NCBI GenBank assembly: GCA_963817615.1 | Contig: CAWFPH010000004.1 | Coordinates: forward strand, 186,001 to 250,000 | Source: FEN-1219 sp963817615 | GTDB taxonomy: Bacteria; Pseudomonadota; Gammaproteobacteria; Steroidobacterales; Rariloculaceae | DNA: 64,000 nucleotides | Direction: 5' to 3' | Part shown: positions 6,565 through 16,384 of the stretch, piece after piece | Layout: each line of letters opens with the position of its first letter | Position numbering within the stretch: the first letter of the stretch is position 1 | Notes under the pieces: model-generated | What the model was told of the DNA's origin: nothing | The model's database searches: none | The model's input: the letters and a program-made list of their open reading frames with translations, nothing else | Program-made: the position numbers and the translations under genes

Positions 6565-8956
6565 GACTCGCGACCGCGAAGGTTGCCGCGGCGGCGGCGA
6601 CGAACACGCCGAGCGTCAGATCGATGCGGTACGCAAAGCCCTCGAGCCAGCGGTGCATCGCAAGCCATGCGATCGGCCACGCGACGACGTTCGCGATCGC
6701 GACCAGCTTGCCGAATTGCCCGGTGACGAGCACGAGCACGTCGAAGACCGTGCCGCCGAGCACCTTGCGGATGCCGATCTCCTTCGCGCGCTGCTCGGTC
6801 GCGAACGCGGCGAGCCCGAACAGGCCCAAGCACGCGATCGCGATCGCACCGGCGGAAAACGCGCCGAACATCGCGGCCGCGCGGCGCTCGTTGTCGTAGA
6901 GCGCCTGGAACTCGTCGTCGAGAAACCGCCGCGACAGCGGCTGATCGGGCTCGTATTCCTGCCAGGCCGCATCGATGAATGCGAGCGTCTCGGCCAGGTG
7001 CTTGCCGCTCACGCGGATCGACGCGTCTTGGAAAAACGGCGTGGTGCCGTACGCATAGGTCTCGGCGGACGCAAAGTACGCCAGCGGCCGCAGCGGCTCG
7101 CGCAGCGAGCCGGCGTAGGTGTTGCGCACGACGCCGATTACGGGACCGCGCACGGTGATCGAATAATCGAACGAATAGTCCACCTCGAACCACTTGCCGA
7201 GCGCTTGCTCCGGCGTCCAACCGAGCTCGCGTGCGGCGAGCTCGTTCAGCACGAATGCGCCGGTCGTGTGCGGCTCGGCCCGGCTCGGGATCAAGAACCT
7301 GTCCGTGCCGTGACGCTCGTCGAACGTGCGGCCGGCGAGCACCTCGATGCCATAGGCTTCGAAGAAGCCGAAGTCGACGCCCTTCGTCGGCATCTGCCGC
7401 CCGCCGGGGTCGCCGCCTTCCGCGCGCACCGACCGCTCGCCTCCGGCGCCCGACGGCCGCATGCTGCCGCCGATGACGCGCTCGATCTCCGGGTAGCTGC
7501 GCAAGTGCTCGGCCAACGCGTTCCAGCGCCGACCGAGCCCTTCGGTCGGCGAGCCCGACAGCACCACGATTTGCGAGGTGTCGAAGCCGCGCTCGAGACG
7601 GCTCGCGAAGCGCGTCTGCTGGTAGATCACGGCCGTTACGATCGCGAGCACGATGGAGATCGCGAACTGCAGCACCACGAGCACGCCGCGCAGGCGCGCG
7701 CCGGCCGCGCCGCGAGTGAGGTCGCCTTTCAGCACGCGGGACGGCTGGAACGCCGACAAATAGAACGCGGGATAGGCACCCGCCAGCACGCCCACCAGCG
7801 GAGCAATGGCCGCGAGCGCCGCGAACAGCGGCCAATCAGCGGCGTAGCGCAGCTCGAGCCGCGTGCCGAGCAGCGCCGCAAACTTCGGCAGCGTGACCTC
7901 GACCAACGCGATCGCAAGGACCATGGCCGCGACCGCATAGAGCACGGCCTCGCCGATGAACTGCGCGATCAGCCGGCCGCGATCGGCGCCGAGCGACTTG
8001 CGCACGCCGACCTCGCGCGCGCGCTCGGTTGCGCGGGCGGTCGAGAGATTCGTGAAGTTCACGCAGGCGATCAGCAAGATGCACAGCGCGACCGCCGCGA
8101 AAGTCGCGACCGTCGCCACGCTGCCGGGCGGCGTGAGCTCCGCGAGGCGGCCGTGCAGGTGGACCGCGCGCAACGGCGTCGCGGTCATGCCCGAGATGCC
8201 GTCACCCGCACGCTTGTGCCGAGCGATGAACGCCGGCAATCCACGCTCGACCGTCGCGATACTCGCGCCGGCGCGCAGGCGCGCATAGGTATGGAAACCC
8301 CAGTAGCTCCAGTTGTTGCCGTAGTCCCATGCGAGCACCTTTTCGCCGACGTCGAACGACGCGATCACCGTGCCGCTCAAGTGGGTGTCGTCGCCGAAAT
8401 CGCGGATCACCCCCGTGACCGAGAGCGGCCACTGATTCTCGAGCGTGAGCGTTCGGCCGACCGCGTCGAGCGTCCCGAAATATTTCAGCGCCGCGCTCGC
8501 GGTCAGCACGGCCGACGACGGCTCCGCGAGCGCGCGCGCCGGTGTACCGCGCAACCAATCGGGTGGAAAGAGATCGAAGAAGCCAGCATCCGCCCAACGG
8601 AAACCGCTCTCCCAATAGACGCTCTGACCGCTCTTCAGCCGCACACGCGCCGCGCCGAGCCGTGCCGCGCGCTCGATTTCGCCGGGAAAATCCGCGGCGA
8701 GCGCGGGTGCGGCCGGTTCGACGTTCGGCGCCGGATAGAGCCCCGCTCGGCCATTGCCGGGCGCGTAGTCGGCGGAGATCCGGAAGATGCGATCCGCGTT
8801 CGGCCAGCGCGCATCGAATCCGATCTCGTGCCGCACGAAAACGAGCATCAGCAAGGAGCACGCGAGGCCGACCGCGAGTCCGCCTAGATTGATCCCGGCG
8901 TGCAGCTTGTGAGCGGCGAGCCCGCGCAGCGCGACCGTCAAGTAGCTTCGCAGCAC
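6497..8956 (-). CDS. FtsX/MacB-type ABC permease, fourth of a tandem set
   Basis: An 819-residue inner-membrane permease with the duplicated plan: N-terminal helix (G-L-A-V-G-L-A-C-S-L-L-M-L-V-F-V), large periplasmic MacB-like domain, FtsX core (SLGADRGRLIAQFIGE), then a second periplasmic domain and second FtsX core (RAKEIGIRKVLGGT). It ends A-L-R-Q-D. The GTG start at 8956 has GGAG 7 bases upstream. It is the last gene of the adaptor-ATPase-permease operon and starts 10 bp after its neighbour ends. Such permeases usually act as mechanotransmission exporters or lipoprotein/peptide extruders together with a MacB-type ATPase. Substrate unknown. Confidence 0.9.
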   Translation of the reverse strand: MLRSYLTVALRGLAAHKLHAGINLGGLAVGLACSLLMLVFVRHEIGFDARWPNADRIFRISADYAPGNGRAGLYPAPNVEPAAPALAADFPGEIERAARLGAARVRLKSGQSVYWESGFRWADAGFFDLFPPDWLRGTPARALAEPSSAVLTASAALKYFGTLDAVGRTLTLENQWPLSVTGVIRDFGDDTHLSGTVIASFDVGEKVLAWDYGNNWSYWGFHTYARLRAGASIATVERGLPAFIARHKRAGDGISGMTATPLRAVHLHGRLAELTPPGSVATVATFAAVALCILLIACVNFTNLSTARATERAREVGVRKSLGADRGRLIAQFIGEAVLYAVAAMVLAIALVEVTLPKFAALLGTRLELRYAADWPLFAALAAIAPLVGVLAGAYPAFYLSAFQPSRVLKGDLTRGAAGARLRGVLVVLQFAISIVLAIVTAVIYQQTRFASRLERGFDTSQIVVLSGSPTEGLGRRWNALAEHLRSYPEIERVIGGSMRPSGAGGERSVRAEGGDPGGRQMPTKGVDFGFFEAYGIEVLAGRTFDERHGTDRFLIPSRAEPHTTGAFVLNELAARELGWTPEQALGKWFEVDYSFDYSITVRGPVIGVVRNTYAGSLREPLRPLAYFASAETYAYGTTPFFQDASIRVSGKHLAETLAFIDAAWQEYEPDQPLSRRFLDDEFQALYDNERRAAAMFGAFSAGAIAIACLGLFGLAAFATEQRAKEIGIRKVLGGTVFDVLVLVTGQFGKLVAIANVVAWPIAWLAMHRWLEGFAYRIDLTLGVFVAAAAATFAVASLTVAAIAARAAAAQPIRALRQD

Positions 8957-8966
8957 TTCGTATCTC

Positions 8967-11450
8967 CTACTCGGACCGCAGCGCCTTGATGGGCTTCGCG
9001 CTCGCGGCACGCGCGGCCACGGCGCCGACCGTGGCGCAAGCGATCACGAGCGCGACCAGACCGCTGCCGGCGTACACGAGCAGGCTCATCGATACCCGAT
9101 AGGCGAACGTATCGAGCCAGCGGCGCATCATGAAATACGCGACCGGCCACGCGAGCACGTTCGCGACGAGCACGAGCTTGCCGAATTCCCCGCAGAAGAG
9201 GAGCACGATGTCGGCGACCCCGCCGCCGACGACCTTGCGGATGCCGATCTCCTTCGTGCGCCGCTCGGTCGTGAACGAGGCGAGGCCGAACAACCCGAGG
9301 CACGCTATCGCGATCGCGAGGCCCGCGAACCAGGAGAACATCCGGCCCTGGCGCTCTTCGCCCGCGTACAGAGCGGCGAAGTCCTGATCCAGAAAATGCC
9401 GCGAGACCGGCTGATCCGGTACGAACTGCCGCCACTTCTCGTCGATGTACTTCAGCGTCGCGGCGAGATCGCGCCCCGAGATGCGCAGCGACGCGTGCTG
9501 CAACGGCGCGTAGCCGAGCTTTGCCGGGTCGACCAGCGCGGGAATCACGTAGATCATCGGCTCGACGGCCTTCCTGAGCGACTCCAAGTAAACGTCAGGC
9601 ACGACGCCGACGATCGTGCCGCGGCCGCCGCCCCAGATCTGCATCTCGAGCCACTTGCCGACGGCTTGCTCGGGCGTCCAGCCGTAGCGGCGCGCGAGCG
9701 ATGCGCTGATCACGTACGTGCCGGCGCGCGCGGCTGCGCGCGCGTCGGCGCTGTCCGCGGGCGCGAGCGCCGGCGCTACGCCGCGATCCGTCCCGTGCCG
9801 CTCGTCGAACGTGCGTCCGGCGAGCGGCTGGATGCCGTACGTCTCGAAGAAGCCGTAGTCCACCCAAAGGAACGCGACGCCCGCGCCATGCTCTTCGCCG
9901 CCCTCTCTAAGGACGCCGATCGCGTTCGTGTTCTGCATGCCGGGCGTCAGGTTCGACGCAGTCACCTGCGTGATGTTCGGATTCGCAAGCCACTCGTGTT
10001 TGAGCGCCTCCCACTGCTTGCCGAGCCCGGCGGTGAAAGACCCGTCGACCACCACGACGCGGTCCTTGTCGTAGCCGAGATCGATCGACCGTGCGAACCG
10101 CATCTGCTGGTACACCACGGCGGTCGCGATCAATAGACCGATCGAGATCGCGAACTGCAGCACGACCAGCGTGCGGCGGAACGCGGCGGCGCCACCGCCG
10201 CGCGTCGTATCGCCCTTCAGCACGCGCGCGGGGTCGAACGCCGCGAGATAAAACGCCGGATAGCTGCCGGCCGCGACGCCCGTCAGCAGCGCGAGCGCGG
10301 CCAAGCCGGCCAACGCCGCGGGATGGGTCAGATAGTCGAGCTTCATCGTGAGTCCGAGGAACGCATCGAATGCCGGGAGCGCCAGCTCGACGAGCACCAT
10401 CCCGAGCAGCAGGGCGATTGCAGCCACGAGTACCGACTCGGCAAGGAACTGCGCGACCACTTGATCTCGGCCGGCGCCGATGGCCTTGCGCACCCCGATC
10501 TCCTTCGCACGCTGCACCGAACGCGCGGTCGCGAGATTCATGAAATTGATGCACGCGAGCAGCAGGATGAACACCGCGATCGCGCTGAACGTCTCGACGA
10601 TCGCGGCGCTCCCGGGCACGCGCATCTCGTTCTCTTTGTTCGAGCGCAGATGGATGTCCGTGAGCGGCGTCACTGCAAGCCGCGTCCACAGACTCGACCC
10701 CTGCTGGAAGCGCCGCTCGAAGAAATCGGCCGAGCCGCGTTCGATCGCGGCAGGATCCGCGCCCGGCTTCAGCAGCACGTAGGTGTAGAAGTTGTTGTAA
10801 CCCCAGCTCTCGAGCGGCGCGTCGCCGTAGATCGCACGGTTCGTCTCGATCGACGTGAGCATCGAGAACCTGAGATGCGTCGAGTCGCCCAAGTCCGCGA
10901 TCACGCCCGTGACCTGGAGCGGACGCTTGCCGTCGAGCAGCAACGTCTTGCCGACCGGGTTCGCGTCGCCGAAATATTTGCGCGCGATGCTTTGCGTGAG
11001 CACCACGGTGAACGGCGCCGCGAGCGCCGTCTTCGCGTCGCCTTGTAGCCAGTGGAAGTCGAAGATTTGGAACAGCTCGTTGTCGGCCGCCGCCAGATCG
11101 GGTTCCGACACGACGTCGCCTCCGGCAGTGCGGAACACTCCGCCGCAGCACTGGATGCGCGCGACGTGCTCGACGTCCGGGAAGTCCTGCTTCAACAGTG
11201 CCGCTGCGGGCGCCGCGATCGTCGCGAGATACGCGGCTTTGCTCTGTGCGGTCGGCAAAAAATCACGCGACACGCGGTAAATGCGGTCTGCGTTCGCGAA
11301 CTGACGATCGTAGCCGCGCTCGTGCTGCACGTAGAGCGCGATCAAGATGAAGCAAGCGAGGCCTACGGCGAGACCCGCCACGTTGATCGCGGAGTAGAGC
11401 CGCTGCTTCAGCAGGTGCCGGAGCGCGATCGCGAGATAGCCCTTGAACAT
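8967..11450 (-). CDS. FtsX/MacB-type ABC permease, third of a tandem set
   Basis: An 827-residue paralogue of the flanking permeases. The ATG at 11450 has GGAGG 5 bases upstream. Visible marks are the N-terminal helix (G-L-A-V-G-L-A-C-F-I-L-I-A-L), R-I-Y-R-V-S-R-D, the first FtsX core with KEIGVRKAIGAGRDQV, the second with RTKEIGIRKVVGGG, and a final A-L-R-S-E. It differs from its sisters by two cysteines in the first periplasmic domain (R-I-Q-C-C-G-G) and an alanine-rich insertion around residues 590-600. It is separated by 16 bp from the second permease and by 10 bp from the fourth. Confidence 0.9.
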   Translation of the reverse strand: MFKGYLAIALRHLLKQRLYSAINVAGLAVGLACFILIALYVQHERGYDRQFANADRIYRVSRDFLPTAQSKAAYLATIAAPAAALLKQDFPDVEHVARIQCCGGVFRTAGGDVVSEPDLAAADNELFQIFDFHWLQGDAKTALAAPFTVVLTQSIARKYFGDANPVGKTLLLDGKRPLQVTGVIADLGDSTHLRFSMLTSIETNRAIYGDAPLESWGYNNFYTYVLLKPGADPAAIERGSADFFERRFQQGSSLWTRLAVTPLTDIHLRSNKENEMRVPGSAAIVETFSAIAVFILLLACINFMNLATARSVQRAKEIGVRKAIGAGRDQVVAQFLAESVLVAAIALLLGMVLVELALPAFDAFLGLTMKLDYLTHPAALAGLAALALLTGVAAGSYPAFYLAAFDPARVLKGDTTRGGGAAAFRRTLVVLQFAISIGLLIATAVVYQQMRFARSIDLGYDKDRVVVVDGSFTAGLGKQWEALKHEWLANPNITQVTASNLTPGMQNTNAIGVLREGGEEHGAGVAFLWVDYGFFETYGIQPLAGRTFDERHGTDRGVAPALAPADSADARAAARAGTYVISASLARRYGWTPEQAVGKWLEMQIWGGGRGTIVGVVPDVYLESLRKAVEPMIYVIPALVDPAKLGYAPLQHASLRISGRDLAATLKYIDEKWRQFVPDQPVSRHFLDQDFAALYAGEERQGRMFSWFAGLAIAIACLGLFGLASFTTERRTKEIGIRKVVGGGVADIVLLFCGEFGKLVLVANVLAWPVAYFMMRRWLDTFAYRVSMSLLVYAGSGLVALVIACATVGAVAARAASAKPIKALRSE

Positions 11451-11466
11451 TCGTGCCTCCCGAGCT

Positions 11467-13917
11467 TCATTCGTTGCGCAGCGCGTGCAGCGGCTTCGCC
11501 GTGGCTGCACGCACGGCGACGCAGCCGACCGTGAGCGTCGCGCACAGCAAGGCGGCCATCGCACCGCCGATGAACAGCCAGATGCTGAGATCGATGCGAT
11601 AGACGAAGCCTTCGAGCCAACGCCGCATCGCGTAGTAGGCGATCGGCCACCCGATCGCGCACGCGACGAGCACGAGCGCGTCGAACTGCGCCACGAACAG
11701 CCGCGCGATGTCCCAGACCGTGCCCCCGATCGCCTTGCGAATGCCGATCTCCTTCGTTCGCGTCTCCGTCGCGAACCAGGCGAGCCCGAGTAGGCCGAGG
11801 CACGCGATCGAGACGGCCAGCAGCGAGAAGGCGCCGATCATCCGGCCGTCGCGCGCGTCGTCGCGATAGAGCGCGTCGAAGTCCGCAGCGAGGAAGTGGC
11901 GATGGATCGGGAACTCCGGGTGGAACTTCGCCCAGGTCGCGTCGATGTGCTCGAGCGTGTCGGCGAGGTGAGTCGATGCCACGCGGATCGACAGGCCGTT
12001 GATCATGAAGAAGCGCGGCGCCAGCAGCGCGGGATACAGTCCGTACACGATCGGCCGCACCGGCACGCGCGCGGACTCGAACGAGGTGTTACTGACCACG
12101 CCGACGACCGGACCGGCGGCACGGAGCGAAAAGCTCGGATCGCGGCCGAGCTCGAGCCGCCGGCCAACCGCGGCGGAGACCGACCAACCGAGCTCTCTGG
12201 CCGCCGCCTCGTTGATGACGAACGCGGCCGACGTCGCCGCCGCGGCCGCCGTCGGTGCGACCAGCGCGTCGGACGGGAAATTCGGCGAGAAGCTGCGTCC
12301 GGCGAGCACTTGGATCCGGTACGTCTCGAAGAAATCGTAGTCGACCGGCAGCCACTGCATGCGGCTCGCGGCCTCCCCGCCTTCCGGCCGGAACGACACC
12401 GGGTTGTCCGACAGCGTGAACGGGGTGTCGTAGGACGCGGCCACGCCGATCACGCCGGGCTGCTTCAAGAGCTCCTGCTTGAGCGCCGGCCACTGCGGAG
12501 CGAGGCCGCTCGGCCCGCTGCGCGCGACGACGATGTGTTCCCTGTCGAAGCCGAGCTCGCGATGGTGCGCGAAGCGAAGCTGGCTCAGAATCACCGCGGC
12601 CGCCACGCCGAGCCCGATCGCAATCGCGAATTGCACCACGATCAACGCGCTCCTGAACGACGTGCCCGTCGCGCCGCCTGCGAGGTCGCCCTTGAGCACG
12701 CGCGCCGGTTGAAACGCCGACAGGTAGAACGCGGGATACGCGCCCGCGAGCACGCCGACCGATAGCACGAGCCCGATCAAGGCATACAGCAGCGGTGCAC
12801 CGTACGTCAGCTCGAGCTTCACGCCGCTCCACGCCGGCATCGCGGGCAACGCGATCTCGACGAGCGCAAGCGCGAGCAGCGTCGCAAGCGCCGCCGTCGC
12901 GATGGACTCGAGGAGGAATCGAGCGACGAGGCGGCCGCGCGTCGCACCGAGCGATTTCCGCACGCCGACTTCGCGCGCCCGCGTCACGGCGCTCGCGGTC
13001 GACAGGTTCGTGAAATTGATGCAGGCAATCAGCAGAATCAGCACCGCGAGCGCCGCGAAGCCGCGCACGGCCGCAATGCCTCCGGACGGTTTCCACTCAT
13101 CGTCGCGCTTCGATCGCAAATGAATGTCCCGGATGTTCATCACGGTCATGCCCGACCAGCTTGCGTCGGGTCCGATCCGCCGTCTCATGAGCTCGGGCAA
13201 CCGGTCTTCCACCGACTTCACGTCCGCGCCTTTGCGCAGCAGCACGTAGGTATCGAAGACCGGCGGCCCGTCCCACCGGCTCGGGAACTCGGGCTCGAGG
13301 AGCGAGAACAGCGTGCCGAGCGAGACGAGCGCGTCGACGCTCAAGTGGGTGCGCTCCGGAAGGTCGCGAATCACGCCGGTGACTTCGAGCGGCGAGCCGC
13401 TATCCAGTATGGTCTGACCCATCGGGTCTTCCGCGCCGAAATACTTCGCCGCAAGGCTTTGCGTCAAGACGATCGAATACGGTGCGAGCAGCGCGGTCTT
13501 CGGATCGCCGGCGATCCAGCCGAAGTCGAAGATCTCGAAAATCGCGTTGTCGGCTCGACGAACGCGGAGCTCGTCGTCGACGAGACCGCCCCGCTCCAGG
13601 CGACTCGACCCTAGGCCTTGCAACCGCGCGGCCGCTTCGATCTCGGGAAACTCTTCGGAGAGCGCCGGCGCGAGCGGCGCGACGTTCCCCGCGGGCGACT
13701 GCGCATGGGCGCCCTCGCGCGGGAAGTAGTCGCGGGAGATTCGATAAATGCGCTCGGCGTTCGCCCATTGCCCGTCGTAGCCGCTCTCGCGCTGCACGTA
13801 GAGCCCGATCAGAATCACGGTCGCCAGCCCGAGCGCGAGCCCGAAGATATTGATCGCCGAGTGCAGTCTTCTCGCGAAGAGCTGGCGGCCGGCGACGATC
13901 AACGCCTTTCGAAGCAC
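11467..13917 (-). CDS. FtsX/MacB-type ABC permease, second of a tandem set
   Basis: An 816-residue permease starting at GTG 13917, behind GGGAGGGAGC. The frame is open further upstream, but that part lies inside the preceding permease gene and is a shadow. It shares R-I-Y-R-I-S-R-D-Y-F, L-P-E-R-T-H-L-S, REVGVRKSLGATRGRLVARF in core one and R-T-K-E-I-G-I-R-K-A-I-G-G-T in core two, and ends A-L-R-N-E. The gap to the first permease is 10 bp. Within the set it looks closest to the first permease, consistent with serial duplication. Confidence 0.9.
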   Translation of the reverse strand: MLRKALIVAGRQLFARRLHSAINIFGLALGLATVILIGLYVQRESGYDGQWANAERIYRISRDYFPREGAHAQSPAGNVAPLAPALSEEFPEIEAAARLQGLGSSRLERGGLVDDELRVRRADNAIFEIFDFGWIAGDPKTALLAPYSIVLTQSLAAKYFGAEDPMGQTILDSGSPLEVTGVIRDLPERTHLSVDALVSLGTLFSLLEPEFPSRWDGPPVFDTYVLLRKGADVKSVEDRLPELMRRRIGPDASWSGMTVMNIRDIHLRSKRDDEWKPSGGIAAVRGFAALAVLILLIACINFTNLSTASAVTRAREVGVRKSLGATRGRLVARFLLESIATAALATLLALALVEIALPAMPAWSGVKLELTYGAPLLYALIGLVLSVGVLAGAYPAFYLSAFQPARVLKGDLAGGATGTSFRSALIVVQFAIAIGLGVAAAVILSQLRFAHHRELGFDREHIVVARSGPSGLAPQWPALKQELLKQPGVIGVAASYDTPFTLSDNPVSFRPEGGEAASRMQWLPVDYDFFETYRIQVLAGRSFSPNFPSDALVAPTAAAAATSAAFVINEAAARELGWSVSAAVGRRLELGRDPSFSLRAAGPVVGVVSNTSFESARVPVRPIVYGLYPALLAPRFFMINGLSIRVASTHLADTLEHIDATWAKFHPEFPIHRHFLAADFDALYRDDARDGRMIGAFSLLAVSIACLGLLGLAWFATETRTKEIGIRKAIGGTVWDIARLFVAQFDALVLVACAIGWPIAYYAMRRWLEGFVYRIDLSIWLFIGGAMAALLCATLTVGCVAVRAATAKPLHALRNE

Positions 13918-13927
13918 GCTCCCTCCC

Positions 13928-16384
13928 CTATTCGTAGCGCAGCGCCTCGATGGGCTTCGCAACCGCCGCCCGCGTGGCCACCGCCCCGACCGTGAGCAAC
14001 GCGACCGCGAGCGCGAGCAGCGCGCTGCCGACGAATACGAGCGGCCCGATGTCGATGCGATACGCGAACGTCGCGAGCCAGCGGTGCATCGCGAGATACG
14101 CGATGGGCCAGGCGACGAGGTTCGCGAGCAGCACGAGCCGCGCGAACTCGCCCGTGAAGAGCCGCACGATGTCGAGCAGCGAGCCGCCGATCGCCTTGCG
14201 GATGCCGATCTCCTTCGTACGCCGCTCGGTCGAGAACCACGCCAGGCCGAGCAGGCCGAGACACGCCACGAAGATCGCGAGCAGCGCGAACGTCGAAAGC
14301 AGCTGCGTCTGGCGTTCTTCGGACAGGTACTGCGCCTCGAAATCGTTATCGAGGAAGTGGCGAACGATCGGCCGGTCGGGCGCATAGGCGTGCCATGCGG
14401 CGTCGATTCCGGCGAGCGTCCGCGGCAGATCGCCGCCGGTCACGCGCACGGACGCGGTGCGGATGAAGCCCGCGAAGAACGGGCTGCGCGGATCCATGCC
14501 GAATAGGTAGATCATCGGCCGCACGCGAACGGCGACCGACTCGAAATACGTATCGTGCACGACGCCGATCACGCGAGTCCGCACGACGTTGCCCTCGCCG
14601 AAGCCCAAGGCGACGTCTTGACCGACCGCCGCACCGGGCGACCAACCGAGCAGCCGCGCAGCCGATTCGTTGAGCACCGCCGTACCCCGGCCGGCAGCGC
14701 CTCCCGGCTGCGGCATCACGAACGGGTCGGTCGCGAAGTCGCGGCCGAACGTCCGGCCCGCGAGCACGCCGATCCGATACGTCGCGAAAAAATCGTAGCC
14801 GACGGCCATGAATTGGATGCGGCTGAACTCGGTCTCGCCGGGATGTCGAACCGGTAGGCGATTGTCGTCGAAGGAGAACGGCGTGTAGTGCGACGCCGTG
14901 ACGTTCAAGACGCCCGGCAGCCGCTCGAGCTCGTTCTTGAATGCGAACCATCCCGTGCCGAAGCCGCCGTCCGGCGCACGCAGCACCACGATCTGCTCCT
15001 TGTCGAAGCCCAGATCGAGGCTGCGCGCGAAGCGCAGCTGCTCGTACACGACCCCGGTGCCGATCAAGAGCGCGATCGCAATCGCGAATTGGCCCGCCAC
15101 GAGCACGTTGCGGAACGCAAGGCTCGCCGCGCCGCGCGAGACGTCGCCCTTGAGCACGTTCGCCGCGCTGAAAGCCGACAGGTAGAAGGCCGGATAGCTG
15201 CCGGCCAGCACGCCGACCGCGACCGTGAGCGCGGCCGCATAGCCGAGCGCTCCGCCCGCGCCAAACCAGCGCAGCACGAGCGGCGCGTCGACGAAGCGGC
15301 CGAACGCGGGCAACGCGAGCTCGATCAGCGCGGCCGCCAGCAGCATCGCGACCGCGGTCGTCGCAATCGACTCGCCCAAGAACTGCGCAACGAGACGCGA
15401 CCGCGTGCCGCCGAGCGACTTGCGCACGCCAACCTCGCGTGCGCGCCTGGCCGCGCGCGCGGTCGACAGATTCATGAAGTTCACGCACGCGATCAGCAAG
15501 ATCAGCACCGCCACGCCCATGAAACTCGCGAGCGTCGCCGCGCTGCGCGTCGGCCGCCACTCCTCGTCGCGCGTCGAGCGAGTGTGGATGTCGCGCACGT
15601 TCATCACGGTCATGCCGGAATAGCTGCTCGCCTCGGGCCGGATGTGGCGGTTCATGAAGTCGGGCAGGCCGCGCTCGACGGCCGCGATACGAGCACCCTC
15701 GCGCAGTAGCACGTAGGTATGGAAGTCGGTCGAGCTGTCCCACCGGCTCACGAACACGTCGCCGTTCAAGCTCACGAGCGTAGCGAGCGAGCCGAGCGCA
15801 TCGAAGCTCAAGTGGGTGTTGCCCGGCAGGTCACGCAAGACGCCGGTTACTCTGAGCGGCGTGCGGTTGTCCATCGTGAGCGTGCGCCCGAGCGGATTGT
15901 CCGCGCCGAAGTATTTTCGCGCGAGCCGCTCGCCGAGCACGATCGAGCCCGGCTCGCGGAGCGCGGTCTTCGGATCGCCGGCGAGCCAGTCGAACGCGAA
16001 AATCGCGGTGAACGACGGGTCGGCCCAGCGGATCCGCTCTTCGTAGAACGCCTTGTCGCCGAGCGTGAGCAGCGCACGGTCGTCGAACACGCGTGCGGCT
16101 TGCTCGATCTCGGGGAAGTCCGCGAGCAGGGCCGGCGCGACCGGCGCGTTGTTCTGCGCGGGCACGCGCTTCGGTGCGCCCTCGCGCGCGTAGTAGTCCC
16201 GCGAGATCCGGTAGATGCGATCCGCGTTCGGCCAAAACGCGTCGTAGCTGGTCTCGTAGCGCACGAACACGGCGATCAGCGCGAAGCTCGCCAGGCCGAC
16301 CGCCAGCCCGACCACGTTGATCGCCGCGTAAAGCTTGTGCGCGGCGAATTGCCGCCAAGCGATTGCGGCGTAGCTACTCCACAT
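13928..16384 (-). CDS. FtsX/MacB-type ABC permease, first of a tandem set
   Basis: An 818-residue permease (M-W-S-S-Y-A-A-I-A-W-R-Q-F). It has about eight transmembrane segments: one at each end of the two periplasmic domains plus the two three-helix FtsX cores. Core one carries REVGVRKSLGGTRSRL and core two R-T-K-E-I-G-I-R-K-A-I-G-G-S; it ends A-L-R-Y-E. Its start overlaps the end of the ATPase gene by 11 bases, so translation is probably coupled. The first periplasmic half contains L-P-G-N-T-H-L-S-F, a mark shared by all four paralogues. Confidence 0.9.
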   Translation of the reverse strand: MWSSYAAIAWRQFAAHKLYAAINVVGLAVGLASFALIAVFVRYETSYDAFWPNADRIYRISRDYYAREGAPKRVPAQNNAPVAPALLADFPEIEQAARVFDDRALLTLGDKAFYEERIRWADPSFTAIFAFDWLAGDPKTALREPGSIVLGERLARKYFGADNPLGRTLTMDNRTPLRVTGVLRDLPGNTHLSFDALGSLATLVSLNGDVFVSRWDSSTDFHTYVLLREGARIAAVERGLPDFMNRHIRPEASSYSGMTVMNVRDIHTRSTRDEEWRPTRSAATLASFMGVAVLILLIACVNFMNLSTARAARRAREVGVRKSLGGTRSRLVAQFLGESIATTAVAMLLAAALIELALPAFGRFVDAPLVLRWFGAGGALGYAAALTVAVGVLAGSYPAFYLSAFSAANVLKGDVSRGAASLAFRNVLVAGQFAIAIALLIGTGVVYEQLRFARSLDLGFDKEQIVVLRAPDGGFGTGWFAFKNELERLPGVLNVTASHYTPFSFDDNRLPVRHPGETEFSRIQFMAVGYDFFATYRIGVLAGRTFGRDFATDPFVMPQPGGAAGRGTAVLNESAARLLGWSPGAAVGQDVALGFGEGNVVRTRVIGVVHDTYFESVAVRVRPMIYLFGMDPRSPFFAGFIRTASVRVTGGDLPRTLAGIDAAWHAYAPDRPIVRHFLDNDFEAQYLSEERQTQLLSTFALLAIFVACLGLLGLAWFSTERRTKEIGIRKAIGGSLLDIVRLFTGEFARLVLLANLVAWPIAYLAMHRWLATFAYRIDIGPLVFVGSALLALAVALLTVGAVATRAAVAKPIEALRYE

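Noticed and set aside
6326..8887. 853-codon frame antisense to the fourth permease
   Set aside because: Arg/Ala/Glu-rich shadow caused by high G+C at third codon positions of the permease. No domain or start signal, while the permease has complete motifs.
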